Positions 1 through 7,256 of a stretch of DNA of 11,179 nt are shown one piece after another. Made by a program: the position numbers and the translations under genes. Source of the stretch: Actinomycetota bacterium (GTDB lineage Bacteria; Actinomycetota; Acidimicrobiia; IMCC26256); contig WLHA01000018.1 of the NCBI GenBank assembly GCA_009702955.1, positions 1 through 11,179 on the forward strand, given 5' to 3'. Under the pieces are notes generated by a model. The model had not been told where the DNA came from, did not search any database, and saw nothing but the letters and a program-made list of their open reading frames with translations. Positions within the stretch are counted from its first letter, which is position 1. Each line of letters opens with the position of its first letter.

Positions 1-729
1 CATGCCCACCTTGGAGACCTAACGTCAGCCCAACTGCGAGGGCTCGCGGCACTACAGCGAGAATTGGCCTGCGAGATGCGGATCACCAACCGTCAGAACC
101 TTGTGCTGCGTGGCCTCGCCGAGGGCGACCTGCCGCTTGTACATGAACGCCTCATTGCGCTAAACCTCGGCGCCCCTGGTGCAGAGCTCGCTCGCGATGT
201 GGTCTCATGCCCCGGTGCCGATACCTGCAACCTTGCAGTAACGCAGTCTCGTGGCCTCGGGGATGACATTGCACGGGCACTCGAGGAGGCAGGCCTCTCT
301 GAGGTTGGTGGCGTGCGCGTCAACATCTCAGGATGCACTAACTCCTGCGGACAGCACCACACCTCTGATATCGGTTTCTTTGGGCTCGAGCGTCGCGCAC
401 ATGGCCGCGCCGCTCCCGGGTACCAGATGCTTCTTGGTGGACGCGTCGGTGAGATGGAGATCGGTTTCGGGGCTAAGGCAACGAAGCTGCCCGCAAAGGC
501 TGCGAGCGAAGCAGTTGTGCGCGTTGTTGGCCGTTTCGCCGAGGAGAGAACCGCAGGCGAGACCTTCGGTGGCTGGCTAGATCGGAGCGGCGGAGCCGAG
601 GCGATCGGCTCGACACTCGTTGAGCTTGATGTATTCCCCGACCCGGACGAGCACCCAGAGTTCTACACCGACTTCGACGAGACAGGCCCTTACGTATCCG
701 AGGTTGGAGAGGGCGAGTGCGCAACATGA
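1..729 (+). CDS. Ferredoxin-type sulfite (or nitrite) reductase, C-terminal part, 5' truncated by window edge
   Basis: The frame is open from base 1, so 242 residues of the C-terminal part of a siroheme-[4Fe-4S] reductase are present and the N-terminal half lies outside the window. The cluster/siroheme cysteines are all visible: C-x5-C at residues 70-76 of the fragment (SCPGADTC) and C-x3-C at 112-116 (SGCTNSCGQHH). This family reduces sulfite to sulfide, or nitrite to ammonia, with six electrons from ferredoxin in the cytoplasm. The motifs alone do not separate the two substrates. The directly overlapping APS reductase gene argues strongly for sulfite and the assimilatory sulfate pathway. 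The C-terminus ends in a short GEGECAT tail. Its TGA overlaps the ATG of cysH in an ATGA arrangement, so the two are probably translationally coupled. I am confident of the family and fairly confident of the sulfite assignment. Confidence 0.9.
   Translation, partial: HAHLGDLTSAQLRGLAALQRELACEMRITNRQNLVLRGLAEGDLPLVHERLIALNLGAPGAELARDVVSCPGADTCNLAVTQSRGLGDDIARALEEAGLSEVGGVRVNISGCTNSCGQHHTSDIGFFGLERRAHGRAAPGYQMLLGGRVGEMEIGFGAKATKLPAKAASEAVVRVVGRFAEERTAGETFGGWLDRSGGAEAIGSTLVELDVFPDPDEHPEFYTDFDETGPYVSEVGEGECAT
706..713 (+). promoter_or_regulatory. Ribosome-binding site of cysH, decides the start
   Basis: The purine-rich stretch GGAGAGGG lies inside the end of the reductase gene. It is 12 bases before the ATG at 726 but only 3 bases before an in-frame GTG at 717. 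The spacing therefore favours the ATG, which also gives the 4-base ATGA overlap. Confidence 0.55.
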
Positions 730-1412
730 CACATTCGTTAGAGCTTCCTCGCGTCAATACTCCAGACCTCGGTGAGATCTCTCGCGCTAACGAGACCTTT
801 GAGCACTCCCCCGCATCACGAATAATTGCATGGGCCGCTGAGACCTTCGAGAATCGGATTGTTCTTGCTTCATCATTCCAAGATGCAGTGCTCGTTGATC
901 TAGTAGCACGCACAGTGCCGGGGTTGCCGGTCGTCTTTCTAGATACCGGGTACCACTTCGCTGAGACGCTCTGGTATGCAGAGCAACTCAGGCGTCGCTA
1001 CAACCTTGATGTCGAGTTCATGACGCCAGTAAATGCGACCGAGGATCAGTGGATGACAGACACGGACGCTTGCTGCAAGGCTCGCAAAGTTGAGCCGCTA
1101 GAGCGAGCACTTCTTGGGCGTGATGCTTGGATGACAGGCCTTCGTCGCAGCGAGACCGAGCAGAGGCGCAATGCTCCGATCGTCTCGTATGACATTGGTC
1201 GAGGGGTTGTAAAGGTAAATCCCATCGCTACCTGGACCGATCTCGACATCGAGGGGTATGTAAAGGACCATGAGCTCCCAGTCCATCCCCTTAGCGACCG
1301 TGGATATGCATCAATAGGTTGCTGGCCATGCACGCGCCAGACCACTGGGGAGGACTCTCGCTCCGGGCGCTGGTCGAGCGTTGATAAGACAGAGTGCGGG
1401 ATACACGACTGA
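726..1412 (+). CDS. cysH: Assimilatory adenylyl-sulfate (APS) reductase, thioredoxin-dependent, [4Fe-4S] type
   Basis: This protein of 228 residues reduces adenosine 5'-phosphosulfate to sulfite and AMP, feeding the sulfite reductase encoded just upstream. It belongs to the PAPS/APS reductase family: an SSFQDAVLVDL nucleotide-binding segment at about 49-59, FLDTGYHF at 71-78, and the catalytic cysteine in the C-terminal KTECGIH (C224). It also has the adjacent pair C116-C117 (DACCKARK) and a C-x2-C at 199-202 (GCWPC). These four cysteines ligate a [4Fe-4S] cluster in APS reductases and are absent from PAPS reductases of the E. coli CysH type, so APS is the likely substrate. I chose the ATG at 726 over the in-frame GTG at 717 because of the ribosome-binding-site spacing and the ATGA overlap with the upstream gene. 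The length is normal for the family. Confidence 0.94.
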   Translation: MTHSLELPRVNTPDLGEISRANETFEHSPASRIIAWAAETFENRIVLASSFQDAVLVDLVARTVPGLPVVFLDTGYHFAETLWYAEQLRRRYNLDVEFMTPVNATEDQWMTDTDACCKARKVEPLERALLGRDAWMTGLRRSETEQRRNAPIVSYDIGRGVVKVNPIATWTDLDIEGYVKDHELPVHPLSDRGYASIGCWPCTRQTTGEDSRSGRWSSVDKTECGIHD

Positions 1413-1458
1413 CGTAACGATTACACCGCACCCACTGGATTGGTGCGATGATGCGCAG

Positions 1459-2682
1459 GTGAGTAGAGCCCGAAGCCAAGCAGCGATCACCGTTGGTCGC
1501 CTTGCCGGCTGGGCATCGCGAATTACAGGTCGCGGCGCAGGCACCCAGGTAGGCGGACGCATCATGCTCGCCATCGACCCTGGACTCCTTACCAAGCTTG
1601 GGTCGCAGGACAGGGTCATTTGCGTCTCTGCTACGAACGGCAAGACCACCACTACACGGCTAATCGCTGACATTCTGCGCGCCGCCGAGATAGATGTTGT
1701 GACCAACCACACAGGTGCCAATATGGCCAGTGGGGTAACAGGTGCTCTCGCCGCTCCGCACAAACCATCCGTTGCAGTTCTTGAGGTCGACGAGCGTTGG
1801 CTAACACATGTCGTAGACCCGCTCTCACCAGAGCTACTGGTATTTGGCAACCTAAGCCGAGACCAACTAGATCGCTCGGGCGAGGTAAACGCGATCGTTA
1901 AACGCTGGCGCACGATTACAGAGGCAGACCCCACGCGTCATGTAATCGCAAACTCCTCTGATCCCCATGTTGTATATGCATCGCTCCCAGCGCGCGTCAC
2001 ATGGGTCGCACTAGGCATTCCGTGGATACATGACGCGACCACCTGCCCGCAGTGCAGCGAACTCCTTACATGGAGCGACGAAGGATTTAAGTGCAGTGCC
2101 TGCACATTCTGCGAGCCAAAGGCAGATTACCGACTTGATGGCGAGTACTTCATCGCAGGCGAGCGAAGAATCCACCTAGACCTCTCCATACCTGGAACAT
2201 GGAATCTCATGAATGCTGCCCTCGCTGCGACAGTTGCAGAGGCGCACTTTGAGATACCTGCTGAGGTTGCGATCAAGGCTATGAGCACCGTTGAGGTTGT
2301 CTCTGGCAGATTCTCCAAGCACCGCCTCGATGATGGCCGCGAGGCGCGCGTAATTCTTGCCAAGAACCCTGCGGGCTGGACAGAGGTACTCAACTGGCTC
2401 AATGGGCGCGACGCCGGAGTTGTGGTCGCAGTAAACGCCCACATCGCTGATGGACGTGATACTTCGTGGTTATACGACGTTAATTTTGAAGCACTTCAAG
2501 GCCTGAGTGTCGTTGCGAGTGGAGAGCGCGCCCTAGATGTGGCGGTACGGCTTCGCTATGCAGGTGTTGAGTGCATCGTTGAGACCGACCCACTTAAAGC
2601 GGCTCTCGCCGCAGGTGGTAAAGAGGTAGACATAATTGCTTCTTACACGCAGTTCACGCACTTAACCAAGAGGTTCTGGTGA
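1459..2682 (+). CDS. murT: Lipid II isoglutaminyl synthase, Mur-ligase-like subunit MurT
   Basis: MurT activates the alpha-carboxyl of D-Glu in the lipid II stem peptide with ATP, and its partner GatD supplies ammonia, giving D-isoglutamine. The 407 residues show a Mur-ligase ATP loop (SATNGKTTT, 57-65), a NLSRDQLDR segment at 131-139, and a zinc ribbon with C-x2-C at 196-199 and C-x2-C at 212-215, an insertion characteristic of MurT. The C-terminal DUF1727-like domain has LAKNPAGWTEVL (301-312) and DGRDTSWLYDVNFE (331-344), probably including the Asp that supports the GatD active site. The frame is open back to a TTG at 1381 inside cysH, but alignment to the family pattern begins near the GTG at 1459, so I chose that start. 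It lacks an obvious ribosome-binding site, so the start is uncertain while the identity is not. It overlaps gatD by one base. Confidence 0.9.
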   Translation: MSRARSQAAITVGRLAGWASRITGRGAGTQVGGRIMLAIDPGLLTKLGSQDRVICVSATNGKTTTTRLIADILRAAEIDVVTNHTGANMASGVTGALAAPHKPSVAVLEVDERWLTHVVDPLSPELLVFGNLSRDQLDRSGEVNAIVKRWRTITEADPTRHVIANSSDPHVVYASLPARVTWVALGIPWIHDATTCPQCSELLTWSDEGFKCSACTFCEPKADYRLDGEYFIAGERRIHLDLSIPGTWNLMNAALAATVAEAHFEIPAEVAIKAMSTVEVVSGRFSKHRLDDGREARVILAKNPAGWTEVLNWLNGRDAGVVVAVNAHIADGRDTSWLYDVNFEALQGLSVVASGERALDVAVRLRYAGVECIVETDPLKAALAAGGKEVDIIASYTQFTHLTKRFW

Positions 2683-3437
2683 TGGAGTCCACACTTCGCA
2701 TCGCACTCATCTATCCAGACCTTCTCGGCACTTATGGCGATAGAGGCAACGCCCTTGTGCTCGCGCATCGTGCGCGCGCACGCGGGATCACGGCCGAAGT
2801 CATCGAAGTAGATGCACGGAGTTCGATACCGGAATCATGCGATATCTATCTGCTCGGTGGCGGCGAGGATGCCGCTCAGGTCGCAGCGGCCGAGGGGTTA
2901 ATGCTCGCTAAGGCAACCATTGAGCGATCAATCGAGGCTGGGTCTGCAATATTCGCTGTCTGCGCTGGTTTTCAACTCCTTGGAAATAGTTACGCGGCGG
3001 CCGATGGATCGGAGCTTCAAGGAATTGCACTTCTCGACATGGTTACAACCGCGGGGAGCGACCGAATTATCGGCGAGGTAGTGATTGAGCCTGCTCAAGC
3101 CTCAGGTCTGCCGCTACTGACTGGCTTTGAGAACCATGGCGGGCGCACTCTGCTTGGCCCAGGCGAGGCTCCACTCGGCAGAGTTATAGCGGGCAGGGGA
3201 AACGGCAATGGCGTAGACGGAGTGCTGCGAGATGGAGTCATCGGGACCTACCTACATGGCCCGGCTCTTGCGCGAAATCCAGCGCTTGCCGACTACCTAA
3301 TCAGCTACACAACAAGAATCTCGCTTGAGCCTCTGACAGATGATCTTGTAGAGCAATACCGTGCAGAGCGTCTCGCTTATGCGTCGCTCACCGGTGCGAA
3401 TCTAAAGCGCGCCACGCGAAGACTGCACCGCGGGTAA
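2682..3437 (+). CDS. gatD: Lipid II isoglutaminyl synthase, glutamine amidotransferase subunit GatD
   Basis: GatD is a class I (CobB/CobQ-like) glutamine amidotransferase that hydrolyses glutamine and passes ammonia to MurT for peptidoglycan amidation at the cytoplasmic face of the membrane. The 251 residues show the N-terminal YPDLLGTYGDRGNALVL segment typical of the family, a LLGGGEDAAQ loop at 57-66, the nucleophile C94 in AVCAGFQLLG, and the catalytic His192 in GTYLHGPAL. A Glu completing the usual triad is not seen here; in characterised MurT/GatD pairs MurT contributes an Asp instead. The ATG at 2682 overlaps the murT TGA by one base (TGATG). An AAGAGG at 2668-2673 sits 8 bases from this ATG and 5 bases from an alternative GTG at 2679, so I favour the ATG. 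The coupling to murT fits an obligate heterodimer. Confidence 0.93.
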   Translation: MESTLRIALIYPDLLGTYGDRGNALVLAHRARARGITAEVIEVDARSSIPESCDIYLLGGGEDAAQVAAAEGLMLAKATIERSIEAGSAIFAVCAGFQLLGNSYAAADGSELQGIALLDMVTTAGSDRIIGEVVIEPAQASGLPLLTGFENHGGRTLLGPGEAPLGRVIAGRGNGNGVDGVLRDGVIGTYLHGPALARNPALADYLISYTTRISLEPLTDDLVEQYRAERLAYASLTGANLKRATRRLHRG

Positions 3438-3466
3438 CACAAACGCTCTAACTTCAAAAACGCGTA
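3438..3466. other. Convergent gatD/ispG gap, no terminator seen
   Basis: Twenty-nine bases separate the gatD TAA from the ispG TAG of the opposite strand. There is no G+C-rich hairpin with a T-run on either strand, only a short A-run and an ACGCGT palindrome. Any termination here is probably factor-dependent, or transcripts overlap. Confidence 0.5.
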
Positions 3467-4696
3467 CTACTCAGCAATCTCGCGGATGCGCGCCACTCGT
3501 GATGCAGAGTTATTTGCGTCATCGCCCTGGCTCCCAAGAAGTTCGACGCGAACTGCCTCTGCCTCCTCGGCTGCACCGACCTCTGCGGAGGCAATCACGG
3601 CCTCGATGCCGTCCTCCATAATGCGCTCTGCAGCCTCGATCAACGCCTCAACCATCTCATCCTCAGGGACAACGCGCACAACATGCCCTTTGACGAATAG
3701 ATGCCCTCTCCCCTTACCGGCTGCGATTCCTAGGTCGGCCTCGCGAGCCTCGCCGGGGCCATTTACGACACAGCCCATAACGGCGACCTGCAATGGGATA
3801 TTGCGAGACTCCAGTGCCTCCATTGCTTCCTTCGCTACCTTGATGACATCAACCTCGGCGCGTCCACAAGACGGGCAGGCAATTAGGTCGAGTCCGCGAC
3901 GTTCGCGAAGGCCGAGCGCCTCGAGAAGAGTACGCCCTGCTCTCGCCTCCTCAACAGGGTCCGCGGTAAGCGAGTAGCGGATTGTGTCGCCGATACCTTC
4001 GGCAAGAAGAGTGCCAATGCCGGCGGTGGATTTAACCAAACCTGCAGGCGGAGGGCCAGCCTCCGTAACTCCGAGGTGGAGCGGGTGGTCGACAGTCTCA
4101 GAGAGCAATCTGTAGGCATCGATCATTACCGCGACATTGGATGACTTCACAGAGATCTTGCAGTCCTCGAAACCAACCTCTCCGAAAAACTCGAGCTCAC
4201 GCATTGCCGATGCGACTAGTGCCTCTGGTGTTGATCCACCGAAACGCTCTGCAATATCAGGGTCAAGGCTCCCGGCGTTTACACCTATGCGAATCGGCAG
4301 GCCCCGATCTTTGGCCTCACTCGCAACAAGTTTGATGTGCTCAGGCTTGCGTATGTTTCCAGGGTTGAGGCGAAGAGCTTGCACCCCTGCCTCCATAGCG
4401 GCCAAAGCCAACCGATATTGAAAGTGGATATCAGCGACGATCGGAACCGGTGACCGTGGCACGATATGTGCAAGGCCCTCTGCGGCCTCTTCGTCGTTAC
4501 ATGTGCAGCGCACGATGTCTACACCTGCGGCGGCGAGTGCGTAGATCTGCGCCAAGGTGCCCTCGACATCAGAGGTCTTGGTGGTGGTCATCGACTGAAT
4601 CGTTACTGGAGCGCCACCCCCAACCGGGACTTTTCCGACCATCAACTGTCGAGTAACACGCCTAACAGATCGGGTAGTTCGCAGTGGCTCATCCAT
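3467..4696 (-). CDS. ispG: 4-hydroxy-3-methylbut-2-enyl diphosphate synthase (IspG/GcpE)
   Basis: IspG converts 2-C-methyl-D-erythritol 2,4-cyclodiphosphate to HMBPP, the penultimate step of the MEP isoprenoid pathway, using a [4Fe-4S] cluster. The 409-residue product starts with an ATG and shows an N-terminal TIM barrel (VTIQSMTTTKTSDV at 31-44, VADIHFQYRLAL at 87-98, RLNPGNI at 109-115). The C-terminal cluster domain has C274 and C277 (CPSCGR) and C309 with E316 (GCVVNGPGE), matching the four cluster ligands of the family. About 45-50 residues after the usual end (from about residue 360) form an Ala/Glu-rich tail, making it longer than the roughly 370 residues of E. coli IspG. A CxC pair at 64-66 is unusual. 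It is the last gene of the minus-strand cluster, 64 bases after rseP; that spacer shows only a weak ribosome-binding site and no convincing hairpin. Confidence 0.97.
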   Translation of the reverse strand: MDEPLRTTRSVRRVTRQLMVGKVPVGGGAPVTIQSMTTTKTSDVEGTLAQIYALAAAGVDIVRCTCNDEEAAEGLAHIVPRSPVPIVADIHFQYRLALAAMEAGVQALRLNPGNIRKPEHIKLVASEAKDRGLPIRIGVNAGSLDPDIAERFGGSTPEALVASAMRELEFFGEVGFEDCKISVKSSNVAVMIDAYRLLSETVDHPLHLGVTEAGPPPAGLVKSTAGIGTLLAEGIGDTIRYSLTADPVEEARAGRTLLEALGLRERRGLDLIACPSCGRAEVDVIKVAKEAMEALESRNIPLQVAVMGCVVNGPGEAREADLGIAAGKGRGHLFVKGHVVRVVPEDEMVEALIEAAERIMEDGIEAVIASAEVGAAEEAEAVRVELLGSQGDDANNSASRVARIREIAE

Positions 4697-4760
4697 TGGT
4701 TACAGCCTACGACTAGATCGCCGCTAGGTCAGACCGAAGCGGCCATAAGTGACCGATAGA

Positions 4761-5975
4761 TCAGGTTCCCGAGACGATGCTGCGCAGGTCGAGGTACATC
4801 GTTGATAGCCCAAGCATTAACAACATGACGATAACCACTGCGGTCACTGGGAATAGGTGCCGCTGGTCGATCACGACACGTCGGCCGCGAATCTTGGATG
4901 CAGCCGCCTCGAAGGTGGCAACTACTGCGTGCCCGCCATCGAAGGGTAGTAACGGAATCAAGTTGAAGAGCGCAAGGAACACATTGATAGCCGCAAGGAG
5001 TCCGAGTAATCCCCAGAAGTCGTTCCCGACCAAACTTCCACCATCGGCGACTATCCCGATAACGGACCTTGGGCGCTCATTCTCAGAGAAGCCTCCCTTG
5101 GCACCTGGGCTCGTAACGGTCTTGGTGTACTTGGATACCCCAGATGGGGAGACGATGTCACCGAGCGCTGTCACAGTCTGCCCAGCACCAGTCACAATCA
5201 CTGTTGCCGAGCGGCCGACCGCCGTTACGACCGGAACACGGTTGGTCTCGATGGATGCTGTAATTCCAATTCGCACAACACCATCGATCACCTCTGGAGT
5301 AGCGACGAGCACTTTGGTTGCTCCATCTCGCTCAACCTCGATCTCGATCGGCTTACCGGCCGCTTTGCGTACTAGCGGAGAGACTTGGTCCCAGTCTGAG
5401 ATCTCTACTCCCCCGATTGAGAGCACACGATCTCCAGGCTTCATGCCTGCAACTTGAGCAGGAGACTCAACAGATACCGACCCGACGCGAGTCGATACAG
5501 AGTCCTGGCCCCTACCAACAAGGATTGCAAACGTAAAGAGATAAGCAAGAAGGAGATTGACTGTTACACCCGCAAGGATCATCACCATTTTGCGCTTGTA
5601 GGGAGCAGAGCGATAGGTGCGGGCCTCGTCCTCTGGCTCAACCTCCTCGAGATTGGTCATTCCAATTACGCGCACGTATCCACCGGCAGGGATTGCCTTG
5701 ATCCCATACTCAGTCTCTCCACGGCGGAACGACCAGAGTCGCGGTCCGAAACCAACAAAGAACTCTGTCGCCTTCATTCCTCCACGCTTGGCTGCAATTA
5801 AGTGGCCAGCCTCGTGAAGCATGATCGTAAAAATGAGCCCAATTGCTATTGCGATGGTCATGGCCATTGAGGGCCGAACAAAAATCAAGACAACGAACAA
5901 TGCAATAGCTACGGAGACTCCAAGAATTGCGCGTCGAGAATCGACGCGTGGCGCATCACCTAAAGGGTCCTTCAT
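4761..5975 (-). CDS. rseP: Site-2 intramembrane zinc metalloprotease, M50 family (RseP/Rip1-like) with one PDZ domain
   Basis: This polytopic membrane protease of 404 residues would cleave transmembrane segments of substrates such as anti-sigma factors. The zinc motif HEAGH is at 54-58 inside a membrane segment (about 37-60). A KAIPAGGYV loop follows at 93-101, a second membrane segment at about 131-153, a PDZ domain at about 155-235, and then the third zinc-ligand region NLIPLLPFDGGH at 338-349 (D346). A last hydrophobic segment lies at about 375-395. An extra hydrophobic helix at about 16-34 precedes the HEAGH helix, which most RseP/Rip1 proteins place at the very N-terminus. The ATG at 5975 has AAGGA nine bases upstream, overlapped by a palindrome. 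Position between dxr and ispG is common in actinobacteria. The physiological substrate cannot be read from the sequence. Confidence 0.93.
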   Translation of the reverse strand: MKDPLGDAPRVDSRRAILGVSVAIALFVVLIFVRPSMAMTIAIAIGLIFTIMLHEAGHLIAAKRGGMKATEFFVGFGPRLWSFRRGETEYGIKAIPAGGYVRVIGMTNLEEVEPEDEARTYRSAPYKRKMVMILAGVTVNLLLAYLFTFAILVGRGQDSVSTRVGSVSVESPAQVAGMKPGDRVLSIGGVEISDWDQVSPLVRKAAGKPIEIEVERDGATKVLVATPEVIDGVVRIGITASIETNRVPVVTAVGRSATVIVTGAGQTVTALGDIVSPSGVSKYTKTVTSPGAKGGFSENERPRSVIGIVADGGSLVGNDFWGLLGLLAAINVFLALFNLIPLLPFDGGHAVVATFEAAASKIRGRRVVIDQRHLFPVTAVVIVMLLMLGLSTMYLDLRSIVSGT

Positions 5976-5984
5976 TTACTCAAA

Positions 5985-6008
5985 TCCTTAAGTCTCGTCG
6001 AGTCTTAA
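5985..6008 (-). promoter_or_regulatory. rseP ribosome-binding site with overlapping interrupted palindrome
   Basis: On the minus strand AAGGA (5985-5989) lies 9 bases before the rseP ATG. A 21-base interrupted palindrome at 5988-6008 has outer arms TTAAG/CTTAA, one A-A mismatch, inner arms CTC/GAG and a GAC centre. Its 3' arm covers the first two bases of the AAGGA, so a folded RNA or a bound dimeric protein could limit initiation. The fold would be weak, so function is speculative. Confidence 0.4.
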
Positions 6009-6017
6009 TTTAAAAAT

Positions 6018-6067
6018 ACTGGCTTACATAAAACTGGCTTACATAAAACTGGCTAACTAGAAACTGG
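6018..6067 (-). repeat. 15-base direct repeats at the dxr/rseP junction
   Basis: Two perfect copies of ACTGGCTTACATAAA (6018-6032 and 6033-6047, read on the plus strand) are followed by a diverged third copy (6048-6062, four mismatches) and a final ACTGG (6063-6067). The array crosses the dxr stop codon at 6057-6059, so its last part is coding. The spacer is A+T-rich compared with its surroundings. On the transcribed strand each perfect copy contains TTTATGTAAG, which resembles a -10 element, so a promoter for rseP is possible but unproven. Confidence 0.75.
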
Positions 6068-7160
6068 TCTGGAGCACTCGCTCGGCTCGCTCACGTGCAA
6101 CCCTGTCAGCCTCTAGAACGTCCTCGACCTCTGAGATGTTCCCGGTTCCAAGATTTAATACCTCTGCGACAATATCTGCGATTGAGATCCATGGAATCCG
6201 TCCATTCAAGAAGGCCTCCACCGCTACCTCATTCGCTCCGCTGAGAGTTGCAGGGGCCGATCCACCGGCGCGCCCAGCGGCATATGCGAGGTCTAAGGCT
6301 GGGAAGGCTGCCCTATCCGGCTCCATGAATGTGAGCTCGGAGAGGCTGCTCCAATCGAGCGCCCCGAAGAACTCATTCAGGCGCCCAGGAGCGCCGAGTG
6401 CCAAGCCGATAGGGAGTCGCATATCGGGCATTGAGAGCTGCGCAATAGTTGCACCATCTTGAAACTCCACCATCGAGTGGATAATCGATTGAGGATGAAC
6501 CACAACCTCGATCTGGTCATACGAGACACCGAAGAGCTCATGTGCCTCGATTACCTCAAGACCTTTATTGATCAGCGTGCTCGAGTCGATTGTGATCTTC
6601 GGGCCCATCGACCAAGTTGGGTGATTGAGTGCCTCTGTAATTGTCACAGCGGCGAGGTCTTCGCGAGACCGCCCGCGAAATGGTCCCCCACTCGCAGTCA
6701 ATACAATCTTGGAGACTTCACTACTAGCGCCTGATCTAAGGCATTGGTAAACCGCTGAGTGCTCGGAGTCAACCGGGACAATCTCCCCGCCACCTGAGTC
6801 GCGTACCTTTGCCACTACCGGCCCACCAGCGATCAGGCTCTCCTTGTTCGCTAACGCCAACCGCTTTCCGGCTCGGAGTGTCGCGATAGTTGCGGGCAAG
6901 CCAGCGAAGCCAACAACTGCGTTGAGGACCACATCGACATCATCGAGGGACGCGAACTCCTCAAGGATTCGCGAGTCCTGACCCGCGCATCGAGCCCGCT
7001 CTGGTGCTACTCCAAACTCGAGTGCTTGAGTGCTGAGGAGATCTTCATTGCTCCCAGCGCTGAGGGCTACTACCTCGAACTCGTCGCGATGACTACGTAT
7101 GACATCTAGAGCCTGGGTACCGATAGAACCGGTTGATCCGAGGATCACAACGCGTCTCAA
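6057..7160 (-). CDS. dxr: 1-deoxy-D-xylulose 5-phosphate reductoisomerase
   Basis: DXR rearranges and reduces DXP to 2-C-methyl-D-erythritol 4-phosphate with NADPH, the first committed step of the MEP pathway. The 367 residues show the NADPH-binding GSTGSIG (8-14), LALANKESLIAGG (101-113), and the metal ligands D131 and E133 (VDSEHSA) and E202 (GLEVIEAHEL). The flexible loop and substrate site lie at ASGGPF (156-161) and HPTWSMGPKITIDSSTLINK (180-199). Length is slightly below the 398 residues of E. coli. The start is a TTG immediately preceded by an in-frame TAA; AAGGA 7 bases upstream supports it. A GTG at codon 5 is possible but would shorten the first strand of the Rossmann fold. It shares the minus-strand cluster with ispG, which acts four steps later in the same pathway. 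Confidence 0.96.
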   Translation of the reverse strand: MRRVVILGSTGSIGTQALDVIRSHRDEFEVVALSAGSNEDLLSTQALEFGVAPERARCAGQDSRILEEFASLDDVDVVLNAVVGFAGLPATIATLRAGKRLALANKESLIAGGPVVAKVRDSGGGEIVPVDSEHSAVYQCLRSGASSEVSKIVLTASGGPFRGRSREDLAAVTITEALNHPTWSMGPKITIDSSTLINKGLEVIEAHELFGVSYDQIEVVVHPQSIIHSMVEFQDGATIAQLSMPDMRLPIGLALGAPGRLNEFFGALDWSSLSELTFMEPDRAAFPALDLAYAAGRAGGSAPATLSGANEVAVEAFLNGRIPWISIADIVAEVLNLGTGNISEVEDVLEADRVARERAERVLQTSF

Positions 7161-7167
7161 TTAAAAG

Positions 7168-7172
7168 TCCTT
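7168..7172 (-). promoter_or_regulatory. Ribosome-binding site supporting the TTG start of dxr
   Basis: On the minus strand AAGGA is followed by 7 bases and then TTG (7160-7158). An in-frame TAA directly precedes the TTG, so no longer dxr product is possible. The site makes TTG the best start. Confidence 0.6.
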
Positions 7173-7183
7173 ACGCATAGTTG

Positions 7184-7256
7184 CCGCCAAAATTCTGGGG
7201 ACTGTTCTGGGGACTGTTCTGTGCTCTCACCATTGCTGACGCCCCGCATTTGGCGG
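7184..7256 (-). other. Imperfect inverted repeat in the cdsA-dxr spacer
   Basis: CCGCCAAA at 7184-7191 pairs exactly with TTTGGCGG at 7249-7256. After a small asymmetric internal loop, GGGG at 7197-7200 can pair with CCCC at 7242-7245. The resulting 12-base-pair structure would enclose about 41 bases of loop containing most of the tandem repeat. It occupies most of the 104-base gap upstream of dxr. A leader or processing structure is possible; a simple rho-independent terminator is unlikely because no T-run follows. Confidence 0.4.
7193..7221 (-). repeat. 12-base tandem repeat in the cdsA-dxr spacer
   Basis: The unit TTCTGGGGACTG (plus strand) occurs twice without mismatch at 7193-7204 and 7205-7216, followed by a partial TTCTG to 7221. 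It is noncoding, between the cdsA TGA and the dxr ribosome-binding site. Confidence 0.8.

Noticed and set aside
3438..3466. Bidirectional terminator between gatD and ispG
   Set aside because: Searched for because the genes converge, but no stem with enough G-C pairs or a following T-run is present.
3486..3977. 163-codon plus-strand frame opposite ispG
   Set aside because: Ser/Arg/Ala-rich shadow of the conserved ispG coding sequence with no recognisable motif.
4697..4760. Promoter or hairpin in the rseP-ispG spacer
   Set aside because: Only 5-base arms (GGTCA/TGACC) and a repeated CTAG are visible, which is within chance expectation.
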